Part shown: piece by piece, positions 11,163-24,000 of the stretch | How the letters are laid out: every line of letters starts with the position of its first letter | Numbering within the stretch: position 1 is the first letter of the stretch | Assembly (NCBI GenBank): GCA_002118135.1 | Contig: BDIU01000257.1 | Span: 62,001-126,000 of the forward strand | Source: Trebouxia sp. TZW2008 | Taxonomy: Eukaryota; Chlorophyta; Trebouxiophyceae; Trebouxiales; Trebouxiaceae | DNA: 64,000 nucleotides | Direction: 5' to 3' | The notes under the pieces: generated by a model | What the model was told of the DNA's origin: nothing | Seen by the model: only the letters and a program-made list of their open reading frames with translations | Database searches by the model: none | Made by a program: the position numbers and the translations under genes

Positions 11163-12460
11163 ATGAATGGCCGCTTCGAGCAGCTAGAACGGCAGCAGAA
11201 TAACGGCGCTAGCACCAGTGGCTCAAGCAGACTAAAGCGCACATTCTCTGGCTGTTTCGGGTGTTGTCTAAGTAAACAAGATGTCGACGGCGACTCGCAC
11301 TTGCAGCCGCTCAATATGTTTGAGCCTCGAAGTCAAAATACACTAGAGGACTTGCTTGAAAGAAGCTCTGCAGCGCGCAAAGAAACATGGCAAGAACTCG
11401 GAACTGTGGAACCTTTAGTGCTAAACGACTCTGCCAATCCAGCACTGATGGGAGGCCCTAAGTGGCCCGCCCTCCGGCAAGCTTTCAGGGTGGTTCGACG
11501 AAGGACAGGGAACGTCATACTTGCCAGCGATGGCTTGTCAGACCCTTTCGACGATATTACTCTAGGTTGGGCATACATAACTATGACACAGACATCAGCG
11601 CTCCAGCGCCTATTGCAATTGGCAGTGCTTGCTGTGAGAAGATGATCGAACTTGCTGTACATCACAGGGGAGGGCAATGTCAATGGCTTTGGACTGGAGT
11701 TCTACATAGAGACTCCTGCTGATGACATAGCAGACTCTGTAGATGACATAAAGCGGTCGTGGCAGTTTCAGCTGTTGTACACCGTTAGTCAGCTAGCAGC
11801 AGGTCAGCAACACAACTGACTTGAGCACCAGCTTGGCAGCAGTGCCAGCCACTGCTAGACAGCTTATGCAAGCCCATGCGGGGTAAAGCTAGCTAAGCCT
11901 TAGTATATCTGCAGCAGCAATTTGACAGCTGATACTGTGCTTGCAGGACATGGCAGCATCAGATCCATACTAGATGATATGAAGCTGCTGTCCACAGAAG
12001 CAGAAGGAGTGAATGTTGCAATCCCAGAAGCTGACCGGCAAACGCTCGTTAACTCAGCGGGGCGAGTGGGTGCGCTTTTGGGACTGAAATCATCAGAGCC
12101 AGGTGAGTTCAACTTCTAACGCTTAGTGTGTTCCTGATAACAACCACAGTTGTGAAGCACACATTCTGCATTGGGAGCAAATATGCCACATCAACTCTCA
12201 AAACCAATCCCTGACACCAGTGCTGCTTTGAGAGCGACTATACTATGTAACGCTCAAAGATTTGAGGTGGTGCAGGTGTTCCACAGAATGTTGAAACAAC
12301 ACCACTAACTGAGGTGCAGCTAGTAAACATCAAACTGTTGACACTCAAAGAGTTGCAGTTGATCACAGAGCAAGGAGCAGCAGGACGACAAAAGCTGGAC
12401 AATCTGTTTGAGGGGCAAGATCGGTTGATTTCATCCTTGTCACGACTGTCAGTAGTTTAG
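11163..12460 (+). CDS. SUFU-like domain protein
   Basis: Four exons, 11163-11565, 11668-11802, 11947-12102 and 12276-12460, join in phase to 292 residues. The N-terminal 40 residues are basic and Cys-rich (CFGCCL), a possible lipidation or docking segment. The body has the order of features seen in Suppressor-of-fused (SUFU) domains: a DGLSDPF motif, then NGFGLEFYIET (the GFG-E-L core), a Trp-containing helix leading to LAAGHGSIRS, and a C-terminal VQLVNIKLLTLKELQLI segment matching the part of SUFU that reads VTFLQIVGV in animals. SUFU restrains Gli factors in animals. Bacterial and algal relatives have no known Hedgehog role, so function here is unknown. The family call is by motif order only; a search would settle it. 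Confidence 0.65.
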
Positions 12461-15043
12461 ACAGATGTTGCAATGCTAAGACAGTGCGTCTGCATTGCAA
12501 TGTCTGTCTGCAAGCTACAGTCCTGCCTTCGAGTTCCACTGTGAAGCAATGCATGAATCCTAGATACCTCAGACCACCTTATAGGATGACTTGTGAAACA
12601 CTTGATATGTATGAGCCACATTAGCTATGACAATTGTTTCAGTGACACGTAGGGTAGAACTGCTTGTGCTGTTGGCCAGGCACTGTATGAAGTATAGGTA
12701 TCTTGTGCAATATCATTGTTGATCAGCTGCTACCCTGATCCATTGCTGTAACCAACAGTGGGGAACACAGTGTAATACTTTGCCCTTGGACCTGTGCAAA
12801 TGATGCAATGCGCAAAACTAGGATGACTTCCAGAGCAGAGGCTCACCTGACACTCAGCTCTTGAGGTGCCTTGCAATTTGGAAAGCGCCCTCAGACCACG
12901 CCTGCCAACCGCCCCTGTGCATGGCATACGAGGGTGTTTGGTGACTGCCAAATAATGAGGACCTCACAGCTGCTGCACACAGGGTGACAGCTGCCCCTGT
13001 GCAGTGCATAAGAGGCAAGTTGCTAATCACCATCTAGTGAGCAGTTCACACCTGCTGCACACATCGCAAGCATCATGCGCTCCATTAGCCGCTGACGCCT
13101 TGCATCGTTTGCATGCAACAACTCATTTGCAATCAGCAGGCACAGGAATGAGTCAGTAGATCACAGACACCAAGCGCTGCCAAGTCGACTTGATCAGGAG
13201 TGATCAGGGATGTGCCACAACAATGCACGAACAGCACTCAGACTTCCAAGCAGGGCAGATGTTCACCTTGTGATCTCCAGGGTCTCTGAATATTCAAGAC
13301 GCTATTGCTGACTGCTTGAGGCCTTGCCGCCAATCTGCAGTGCATTCAAGTAAGCGGTGACTGTGGGTTGTGCAAAGCGTACCATGCTGAGCAATATTAT
13401 TGAAGTATATCACAGATTGATGTTGGGGAAGCTGAATGCACTGTTGAGAGCTCGGACTAGTTTACCATTTTCAGAGAGCGGTCCAGAAGTGCATGTGTGG
13501 GGCACCACAAGAGCGCAAGTCATAGCTGCATGACTGGTGGTCTGAGTTAATAGCTTCTGATAATCCTACAAACATGCGTTGACATCAAGCAGAAGCATGC
13601 ACGCAAGTGTCATATCAGAGGAACACCTCAGTTCTGATATGCATGCATGCAGATTTAGGAGATGAGAGCATAGCACAAGCTGTGCTAGGCAAATTTTGCC
13701 TCCAGGCTTAACAGGCCAGAGGCAATCTGCAATGCTTCCATCAAAGTGTAGTCAACATGCCTATGCCAAGGCCGATGCAGCAACAAACCCAGCACTTGCA
13801 AGTGCTGAATGCAGTGTCTACAAAAGGCAGGCTGTACCTGACTGGCCTTCTTTCTCTGTCGTCCATGTATGAGTGCCACTGCAACGCCTGCTTGCGGTGG
13901 CAAATTATGTCGGGCCCCGTTTTGCGCATCCTTCCAGACTCTGTGCTATCTGAGATCTGCATTGACACCACCAGTACCCACGTTCTGTCATTTCAGCATA
14001 ATGCAACTCCTGGTATCTGGAGGCAAAGCAGTACATTGTATGCCATCAGCTTTTCACGGGCCAAAAATTCCAGTGACAAGCACTTGCTATCATGTGCTTC
14101 TTACTCGAAATTGCTGGGACATAATAACATGTAGCATGGGCCATGGCCCCATCAGTATGCCAGTTGCAGTGCAATGCACGGTTTCACATGCAGAAGAGGT
14201 CAAATTCAGTACACAGTGTTGGTGCTCTCACGCAATGCAGCACTGCTCACCATTTTGTTCCTTAGCTTGACTGCAAGTCTGCAGTGCTTCTTGGCCTGTC
14301 TGCCAGTTGGAGGGCTGCGCTTGTGGAGGGCATGCCGTTTGAAGGTGCTTGACAAGCCAGGCAGATGACATCGGGCATCGAAGCAGGAGGTCAGCCCTGG
14401 CGTTTGGTGTGCAAAGGCTAAATCAAACATCGCTGTCCTGGGTGGGACAGTTACGTCCAAATCGCTTGTCTCCTCTGCCAACACCAAACGCTCTGCTGTG
14501 CCCGGCACGGCGGGTCAGCTCTCGAAGGGCCTGATTTTTGTGTCACGAACGCAATGGCACGGCCACGGCAATCCACAGTGTGATCACCAGCTGCACTGGA
14601 GGTGAGTGAGGTGGCCGTTCAAACTTGCACTGTCGATGCTCTGCGATCAGCTAGGCGGCAACATTTCGTCGGTCATCCTTGCCAGCTTGTTATGGCAGAG
14701 CAGCGCCGCGGAGGTTGATACTCCGTGCCTCAACCCCGTTCCGCACAGCAGCTGGCGTTAGGCAGAAAGTGATTTGCTGGGCGAGGCAGGTCAAAGCTAT
14801 GCTTGTCCACGGGACGCGAAGACAGTCAAAACGCTATGCGACTTCACATGGCTGTGCATGAAGCTCCTTGCTGAGCACAACGATGCTATTGACGCTGCTA
14901 GCTTGACTGTCCAGCATTGTTTTGCAAAGCGCGACACTGCCTTGTTGGCGTCGATGCCTCTCCGTGCTTTCCCAGGCATCTGGCGGCCAGCCTTCCGCAT
15001 GTGATCCATAGTAGTCGTCGCTGACCGACCTGCCATACACAGC
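12461..15043. other. Intergenic, no supported gene
   Basis: Several open frames occur (for example around 13757-14134 plus and 14797-15123 minus), but none has family-like sequence or consistent splice phase. A roughly 100-base unit is repeated near 12890-12975 and 12976-13060 (CCCCTGTGCA, GCATA, AGGG, CTGCTGCACACA in order). The last 600 bases are more GC-rich and probably hold the promoter and 5' UTR of the ATAD2-like gene. Confidence 0.5.
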
Positions 15044-18000
15044 ATGGTCAGCACGCGCAACAGCGATGCTGCAGCGCTGTCGCTGCCCGCAAGCGCCGCT
15101 CGCAAAACGCCTGCGCAGGTCACGAGCAGCCAGAAAGATCAAGGATCCAGCAGTTTAGCGAAACAGGCACGCTCCCGCTTCGCTTCTGCCCCTCGAATGA
15201 TCGTTCCCATGTATGCGTGCACCGTCGCATTGGAGTGAGCTTACCCACACTGCGCTGTTCGAGCTCTCCTGCCCTGCTGCAGCACGGCTCGAGGGAGCTC
15301 AGGCAATCTTCGCGACTTGCCGGACTAGCAACCACCAAGGTGCGTGCCGTCCTAGTCAGTCATGCTCGTACGGAACACAGACGTGCACCACAAGCTCAGC
15401 ATGTCTGTAGATTGTCGATTTGTCAGATGACTCTGAGTCAGAAGGCAATCTCCCCAATCGCAAGAGAACCCCCAGAGGCAAAGCAAAACGGCAGCGCATG
15501 ACATATGATGAAGATGATAGTGCAGATCCAGACGATGTCCAGGTAATGTAGATCCTGGCTGAATTGATCAGCCCATGTTGCGTTCAAAGATGCAGCTGCC
15601 ATGAAATGCATGAAATGCACATCACTCATGGAGCTTCCTCTGCAGCTTCTTTCATTGCTATTACTTGAGTCCTTCCAGGTGTGACTTGCATACCTGCCTA
15701 TGCATACACTGTTTAGGCCATGAGTGCAGCATGATGGATAACTGTATAGGAACAGGACTGCCTTTGCTCACAATCGCCTGTCAGCTGCTGGTATGCATGC
15801 TGCCCTCTAGGATTGTGCAAAGCGTTCTCATGTCACACACATCATGCAGTACCATCAAGAGCACCTGTGGTCGATGTGGCTTAATGAACTGTCGTTGGTA
15901 TCTCATGCAGGTTGCTAATGATCAGACAACCCATCAGCAGACACGGGCAGAGCGCCTGCAGGCACGCCAGTCACGTCAAGCAGGTGCTAGGCAACAGCAT
16001 GTAAGCAAGTTGCATATCTCCTACTCCAGGCTTAAAGCCAGTATGAGGGCAAGCAAACCTGCAGAGTTGGGATGCTACACTGCTGTGCTGCATCACACTT
16101 GGCTGTGCTGTACTGTGCTGTGCTGTGCTGTGCTGTGCTGTGCTGTGCTGTGCCGTGCTGTGCTGTGCCACGCTCTGCCCTGCTGTGCCATGCTGAGCGG
16201 TGCTGTGCTGTGCTGTGCTGTGCTGTGCTGTGCTGTGCTGTGATGTGCCACGCTTGCCCTGATGTGCCACGCTGAGCTGTGCTGTGCTGTAGCATGCCAT
16301 GCTTGGCTGCCACCAAAGCATCGCTGTGCTTGGCCATGCTGTGCTGTGCTGTACTTTGCCATGGCATGCTGTGCTGTGCCATGCTATGCTGTGCAGCGCT
16401 TGATGCTACATTATTTTGCTGTGTCAGGACGCCTGTTGGCTGCTGACAAGGGATGAAACAAGCACTGATACACTCAACTTCATGCAGGATGGCTTGCAGG
16501 CAGCAGCAGTGGCAGGTTCCAGGTATCCCAGACGCAACAGGACACTTGTGGGGCAACCAGAGTCTGCTCAGGGGAGTCAGCAAGGCGCCAGCAGCAGTAA
16601 AGACCCAGAAGAAGCTGCGTCCGACTCAGAGCAGGTCTGTCTCCTTGCATTATCCGCCTGCTGTCTATCACTGCCTATCTGTCTGTCCATGTAGCTGAAC
16701 GTCTGTCTGTCTGGCTGGCTGGCTGCATGATTGCCTGTCTGATAGCTGTATGTCTGGCTGTATGTATGTCTGACTGCCTGCCTGCCTGCCTGCCTGCCGG
16801 CTGGCCCTGTGTTCCTTGTTGTCATGTCTGGCTGTGAACTTTCTGAACGTGCTTCTGTCCGCAAGTCAATGCTCCCATAGCATGATGGCTATTGCCATGA
16901 TGCTGGTGAGACCCATTCACCACAAGGCTATTACACCAAAAATCAGGGCTTGGCCCCGGCTGGCTGCGCATTCTTGACCCTCTTTGTTCTGGAGCCCGCG
17001 TCGCAACCTGCAATTCATGCACAGGACAGTGAAGAGGAAGAGGTTGAAGAAGAGGAAGAGGAAGAAGAGGAGCAGGAGCAGAGGAAGGTGTACCAGCTGA
17101 GAGAGCGACGGCCCATTCAGCAGTCCAACCTGTACAAGCCCTCATTTGGAGGGCAAGGCTCCAGGCATGCACCTCATAGCCCTGCCCTGCCCTGGTCCCC
17201 TATCCTACCCTGCCCTGCCCTGCCCTACATTGCCGTGCGGTTCATCCATCCTGTGCAGAAACGCAAGATGTTTGATGCACAGGATGCTTGTTGATGACTG
17301 ACGCACACAGAACCTGCATGGTAACCCTGTCAGCAGTCCACAATGTGCAAACTCTCATTTGGAGGGCAGGGCTCAAGGTGCGCACCGGGCTGCTCTGCCC
17401 TGCCCTCCATCCAAGCTGTGTAGGAAAGGAAGGATGTCTGGGAAAAGTCAACAGCTTTGAAACAAACAGAAGCGTGTGCAGGAGGTCTCGGCTGCTGAGG
17501 GGCAGCCAGAAGAGTCGGCATGTCAGGAAAGCTCACAGGCCCACTTACGCAGAGGACTGGAGCGATGATGACGTCCTTGATCACCCTGCTGTTGCCTGGA
17601 AGTCTCTACAGGTGTGTACCTTTGCTTTGTGCTTCTCTGTGTGCCTGCTTGCTTGTCTATCTGCCCGCCTACATGTATGCCTGCCTTCCTTTACTCCTTG
17701 TTGTAGTAGCTACTGTGACTTTTCTGCGCATCAAGCTGTAGCAATAGTAGCAAAGTTGAGAACAAGTCCGCTGCAGCAGTAGTAGTAGCAGAGGCACACA
17801 CACTACATGAACACAAGGTGGCTTGTTGTGACTGCTTGCTAGCCAAAGCTGCATGCTTGTGCAGGGTGCAACTGATGCATTGCCATGGGAGAATCAGACA
17901 GCAGGGGCAGGGGCAGGGCCCGCGGCAGCAGCCCCTGGGGGCAGTACCCTGCAGCCCTGGGGCAATAGCGCCCCTGGCGCTACTAGCCCAGGGCAGGAAC

Positions 18001-21000
18001 GGTCAGGCAATGCAGAAATCACCCCACTTGAGGTGACCACACCCAAGCTTGCTGCACGCTTCATATACATGTTGCAGTCGCCTGCCTTCTATTTGTGCTT
18101 GACGCCCTTATGGTGATGCTCAACACAAGTCAGCCTGGCAAGACAGGACTTGCGCACACCATATCAGTTCCCCACCATGACATGTCTAGCCCCTACTCTG
18201 CCAAGCATTGATGAACCCCATCTACATGTCCAGCCCTTACCCAGCCAAGCAGCAGTGGTCCTGGTCTCCTTGATCAGTCAACGTGCTGCATTGAACTCCT
18301 GATGCATTCTTCCTGATGATGGAAGTATTGTTTGTGCAGGTGGACCCATCTGTGAGCTTTGACCAGGTGGGCGGTCTAGAACACTACATCAAAGCCTTGA
18401 AGGAGATGGTGTTCCTGCCGCTGGTGTACCCTGAGCTGTTTGAGCGCTTCCACCTCTCACCACCTAGGGGTGTGCTGTTCTATGGACCTCCAGGTGTGCT
18501 GTCATTGTGCCAATTGCAAGTTACTGCAAGCAGACCAAAACATGTATGTTCCCTGTGTTGCGGTCTGCTTGCCCACTTGTTTGTTCATCCTTCGTACGTC
18601 TAATTAATGCCAATTCTCCGGAGTTGTGTAGTTATGTGCCAAGTATCATTGGCATAGCTGTCCAGTAAAATCCTTTCAAGTGCACATAGAATCAGAGATT
18701 AGCACGTTTCTGCTGTTGAAGTTGATGCTGCCCATCTGGTCTTGAGACACTGCTAGCAGTATCTTCACAAACATGCGCAGAGAATGCTGAGATGATTGTG
18801 GTGCAGTTCTTGCTAACATGGGCTAGGTGACAGCTGAAGCAGTCCTTGCTCAGTCCTGCTTCTGCAGTCAGCAATGCTAAAGAGTTGCTAGTGATGCTGT
18901 GAAAGCTGATCTGATCTATGCATGAATTGCTAGTGATGCTATGAAAGCTGATTTGCAGGGACTGGGAAGACACTTGTGGCAAGGGCGCTTGCGGCAACTG
19001 CAAGCAGGGCTGGCACCAAAGTGTCTTTCTTCATGCGTAAGGGTGCAGACGTTCTGTCCAAGTGGGTGGGTGAAGCTGAGCGCCAGCTCAGGCTGCTTTT
19101 CGAGGAAGCTCAGAAGGCGCAGCCGGCGATCATCTTTTTCGATGAGATTGATGGCCTTGCTCCTGTAAGTGCTGCTGCTATTTGCAGACTGCAAGTTTGC
19201 ATAGTCTACCGCTGTCTTTGCTGCATTGATCAGCCAACCTTGTCAGAAGGCGCAATTGGCTTTTATCTTCTGGTGAGAAGCGGTAAGCAAGAACAAGTCC
19301 ACAACATTAAAGTGTCAATGCTGCTAGCCTTGATGCCTGATCACCTGCACAAACAGGCTTTCCAAAATTTTGCAGGTCAGAAGCAGCAAGCAGGACCAGA
19401 TCCACAACAGCATAGTGTCAACGCTGCTAGCATTGATGGATGGGCTAGATTCTCGAGGGCAGGTTGTGGTCATTGGAGCCACAAACCGCTTGGATGCCCT
19501 TGATGGTGCTCTAAGGCGCCCTGGCAGGTACGGCAGTTGTGCCTTTGTTACACAGTTCAAACATGCCTCCAACTGTTGCAAAGACTGGGCTGGTCAGATG
19601 TACATCAGCTCCCGCTTCTGGTGCAGATTCTCACGCTGTCTTGTTATTGTGTTTATGATGGTATGTCCATGAGAGAGAGATCGCTCAGACATGATGCGTA
19701 GCAGAAGTCAGCTGAAAGCTCCCAGCAATGTGACACCTTGAGCATGTGTTAGAGTAGGTGTCAGTGCAGCAGTGACAGTTGTATGCAGCCAGCGCTATGT
19801 TGCACACAGCAAGGATCATGACAGCCAGTCTGTCACGCACAGGTTTGACAGGGAGTTGGTGTTCCCACTGCCCAACTTGCAAGCCCGCAGCGCAATCCTG
19901 GACATCCATACACGCAAGTGGACTCAGCCGCCAGCAGCAGACTTGAAGGAGGACCTTGCTCACCGCTGTGTTGGCTACTGTGGCGCTGATCTCAAGGTAC
20001 AACCTGTCCCACTGTATACACCTCATGTCACAGATATGTAGATCAATTTGTTGTCATTGTCCAGTACAAGATAGTGGATCAGCCGCCGGCAGCAGACTTG
20101 AAGGAGGACATTGCGCAACGCTGGTTTGGCTACTGTGGCGCTGATCTCAAGGTACAATCTGTCCCACTGTATACACGTCATGCACAAATGCACAGATCAT
20201 TTCACTGTCATTATCCAGCACAAGATGGTGAGTTAGCAGCCAGCAGCAGACTTGAAGGAGGACCTGGCCCCTATTACATTGGCTACTGTGGCGCACATCT
20301 CAAGGTACGATCTGTCACACTGTATACACCCCATGTACAGATATGTGGATCAGTTCAATGTCATTATCCAGTACAAGATGGTGGGTTAGCCGCCGGCATC
20401 AGACTTGAAGGAGGACCTTGCGCACCGCTGTGTTGGCTACTGCGGCGCTGACCTCTCACGGTACAATTTCTGACACAGAACTTAGGGAATGCGTGAGCCA
20501 CAAGTGTGCAGATCAAGTCATTGCAATCAAGGCGAAGAAGCACTTTGCTCAATGTTGCATTGACTATTGTCGTGCTGACCTCAAGGTATTCTTTGTTCTT
20601 CTTCATGCTAGTTTTTCAACACCTTACCACCCCTGATGGCTTGGTGCATGTAGCAGCATGTCATGCCAGCTCTTGTTGAGCTCACCTTGAGGGTTTGGTT
20701 ATTGACATGAACCATCACAATGACATATGGCTGTAACATTGTGATCGAGGTGATGCAAGTTAATGTTGATGCAAATGAGTGTTGATGCAAATGAATGTTG
20801 ATGCAAATGAAGTCCAGCTGACTTGACTGCTGTTGCAGGCTCTGTGTACAGAGGCATCTCTGCATGCTCTGCGGCGCCAGTATCCCCAGATCTATGATAC
20901 CCATGACAAGCTGCTGGTGGACCCCTCAACAGTCACGGTGGCACGGACAGACTTTCTGTCGGCCTTCAAAGCCATCACTCCTTGCTCGCACCGCTCTGCT

Positions 21001-24000
21001 GTTGCGCATGCCAGGTCGGCAATTCATCCAACCTCTCTGTTAGCTTGTATGAATGTCTGTTCCTGGCTGTGTCTGTCTTTAGCAGTTCCTCCAACCTCTC
21101 TGTTTGCTTGTACCAATGTCTTTTCCTGGCTGTGTCTGTCTTCAGCAATTCCTCCGTCCTCTCTGTGTGTTTATATGAATGTCAGTTCCTGGCCATGTCT
21201 GTCTTCAGCAATTCCTCCAACCTCTTTGGTTGCTTGTATGAATGTCTGTTCCTGGCGGTGTCTGCTTATCATCTGCCTGGCTTCTCCAATGGCATTGACC
21301 TGGGCACCTCTGTCTGTGTCTCTGTCTGTCTCTTGATCTGTCTGTCTGCCTGTCTGTCTGTCTGTCTGCCTCTCTTTTGATGTCTGCCTTCAAGCTTGCG
21401 CTGGTCCTGGCGTACTACATCAGTCATTGAGCCAAATGACAACAAGCACAAACTCTCTACTCTGTAAGATTTCCTTCTGTTTTGACAGGGCCGTCAACTG
21501 CACTAGCATCTGAATCAGCACCTTTCAAATGCCATCACAAAATGATATGCGCTCTGATGCAGGCCATTGTCGAGTGTAGTTGGACCGTGCTTGTCAGCTG
21601 CTCTGGGGACAATTCCGGGCAACTCAAAAGCTGCTTTTGCTTGTGGTTTGCAGTTAAAGCTGCGGTGTGAAATGGTGCAGGCCACTGCCAAGTGTAGTTG
21701 GACTGTGTTTGTCAGCTGCTCTGGAGACAATCTTGGGCAATTTGAAAGCCGCTTGTTTTTGTGATCTGCAGTCAAAGCTGCTTTGTGCATTGATGCAGGC
21801 CATTGCCAAGTGTGGTTGCTCACTGTTTGTCATCTGCACTGGGAACAATTTTGGGACACTTGAAAGCTGTTTTCCCGCCAGCTGCAGCCTGCTTGGCTGC
21901 CCAGGGCAATGCCGCAAACTGCCCTGCCCCTGGGGCTCCTGCAATTGCTGGGGATGCATGGGATGATGAGGATGAAGAAGATGATGAAGGTAATGCTGAC
22001 TGGAAAATAAGATTCTGGACTTCGACTCTAACATCGAGAGCAGTGACAGCTCAATGTCACAGTCACAGAATGCAGGTTTCACAAAGGGTTTTTGCAACGC
22101 GTGATCTGCTCACCTTGTGCATGTATTAGGTGCAAATCTGAAGACAATCAAGCAAGTCATGGCAGGACCTTCTGACTCCTGCGCATTGCTTGCAACAGGA
22201 CCTTGAAGGCACTGCACAGCATGCAGCTTAATGACAACAGCGCTTACTTATGTTTACTGGCTGATGGGCTTACAACACTCATCATACTCTTCATTTCCGT
22301 GATTGATCCTGTACAATACTTGCGTATTTGGTATTTTGCAATTTGCACTGCATCTCAGTGATTCATAATTTCAAAACCAATCATTGCAAATTACGTATTG
22401 CAAATTGAGCATTACATGTGATGATTTACGGCTTACAAACATGCTGGCTTGCAAGCTCCCCATGGACTATTCTATAGGCCTTGGCGCAACTTCCTTTCAC
22501 ATTGCAATTGGTGAAGAAAGCAGTGCTTCACAATGCAGTCATGCTAAAACAAAAGAAAAGTCTGTGCTGTCATGAGGCAGCCCAGGAAACGTCATGCTGT
22601 AACGCAGTCATGCTGTTCTAGCCATCCAATGTCATGCAGATGCTTTGGACTGAGGCCCAGCTGGCGTTGCTCTTTTCAGATGATGCCTTCTCAGCAGCTG
22701 CCATGGTGTGCCTGCTGACAGCATGACACAATGCTATACAGATGCTTTGGATTTTGGCACAGCCAGCGTTCCTTTTCTTCAGATGATGCCTTCTCAGCAT
22801 GTATCATGGTTTACCTGCTGAGAATGTGACGCAATGCTATGCAGAGGCTTTGGACTGGGGCCCAGTTGGCGTTCCCCTTCTTCAGATGATGCCTTCTCAG
22901 CAGGTGCAGCGACCAAGGCTACTGATCTGTGGGGAGGAGGGTTCAGGGCAGTCCCACTTGGGCCCTGCCCTGCTGTATGCCCTGGAGGGCTTGCCCGTGC
23001 ATGCCCTTGGACTGCCCTCTCTCCTGTCGGATGCAAGTGCCAGGTCAGTCTCCTTCGATAAAGTCTCAATTAAGTGTTCAATCAAATGCTGAAGACAGTC
23101 AACAGGACAGACACCAAGATGTGACTCTTTGGACTTGCCGTTTTCAGACCACTGGCTGTTTCGAAAATGCATGAGCTTGCCTGCAGAGCATGCTGCCCTC
23201 AGTTCTGTTCTTACTGCTGCTTGCTACTCTTCATTCTTCTTCAGCTATATACCTTGTTTCAACAATGTTTCAGGTCACCAGGAGAGGCAGTGGTTCATGC
23301 TGTGCTTGAAGCCAGGCGATCAGCTCCCGCTATCTTGTTCCTGCCACACTTGCAGCTGAGCTTTGAGATTCAAATTAGCAGTACCCTATGTTAGGGTTAT
23401 GCTGAGCATCCTGCCCTCAGTCCCGCATTTGCTGCTGCTGTTCTCTTCTTGTGCTGCTTGATAGCATTGGAACATGCTGCAGGTCACCAGAGGAAGCAGT
23501 GGTGCATGCTGGGCTGACAGCCACGCAAGCAGGTTTCGCCATTGTGTTCCTCTTGTACCTGCAATTGTGGTGGGAAGCACCATGCTGAGCATGCTGTGCC
23601 TAATCCTGCCCTTGCTGCTGCTGGTCATTCCTCTTCTTCTGACACAGGCAATGCTGCAGGTCACCAGAGGAAGCAGTGGTGCATGCTGTGCTGGAAGCCA
23701 GACGAGCAGCTCCCGCCATTTTGTTCCTGCCACACTTGCAGCTTTGGTGGGAAACAGCTCCCGCATCCCTGAGGGCTACGCTGAGCATGCTGCTGGCAGA
23801 CCTGCCCTCAGCCCTGCCCTTGCTGCTGCTGGCCACTGCTGACGTGCCTTTGGCTGATCTGGATGCTGATGCCCTGAAGCTGTTTGGCTCTGGAGGTATG
23901 TCCATACGTCTGTATTTTCAACACCTGGACAGGGGCGGCAACAATTGTCTTACATTGCATGCTGGTGGGCTGGGGCTCTTTCTTGAATCTGCCTTCAGCC

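Noticed and set aside
13685..14368. Pair of overlapping frames on both strands as a gene
   Set aside because: Neither strand shows recognisable protein sequence or phase-consistent splicing.
15971..16583. Long minus-strand frames rich in AQHSTAQ, and plus-strand Cys/Ala/Val frames
   Set aside because: They are translations of the TGTGC pentanucleotide repeat, which is open in several frames by composition.
23276..23394. First copy of the AAA2 exon as the true exon
   Set aside because: It is open but lacks the following [16 protein letters not shown] part and a donor in phase; the third copy supplies all of these.
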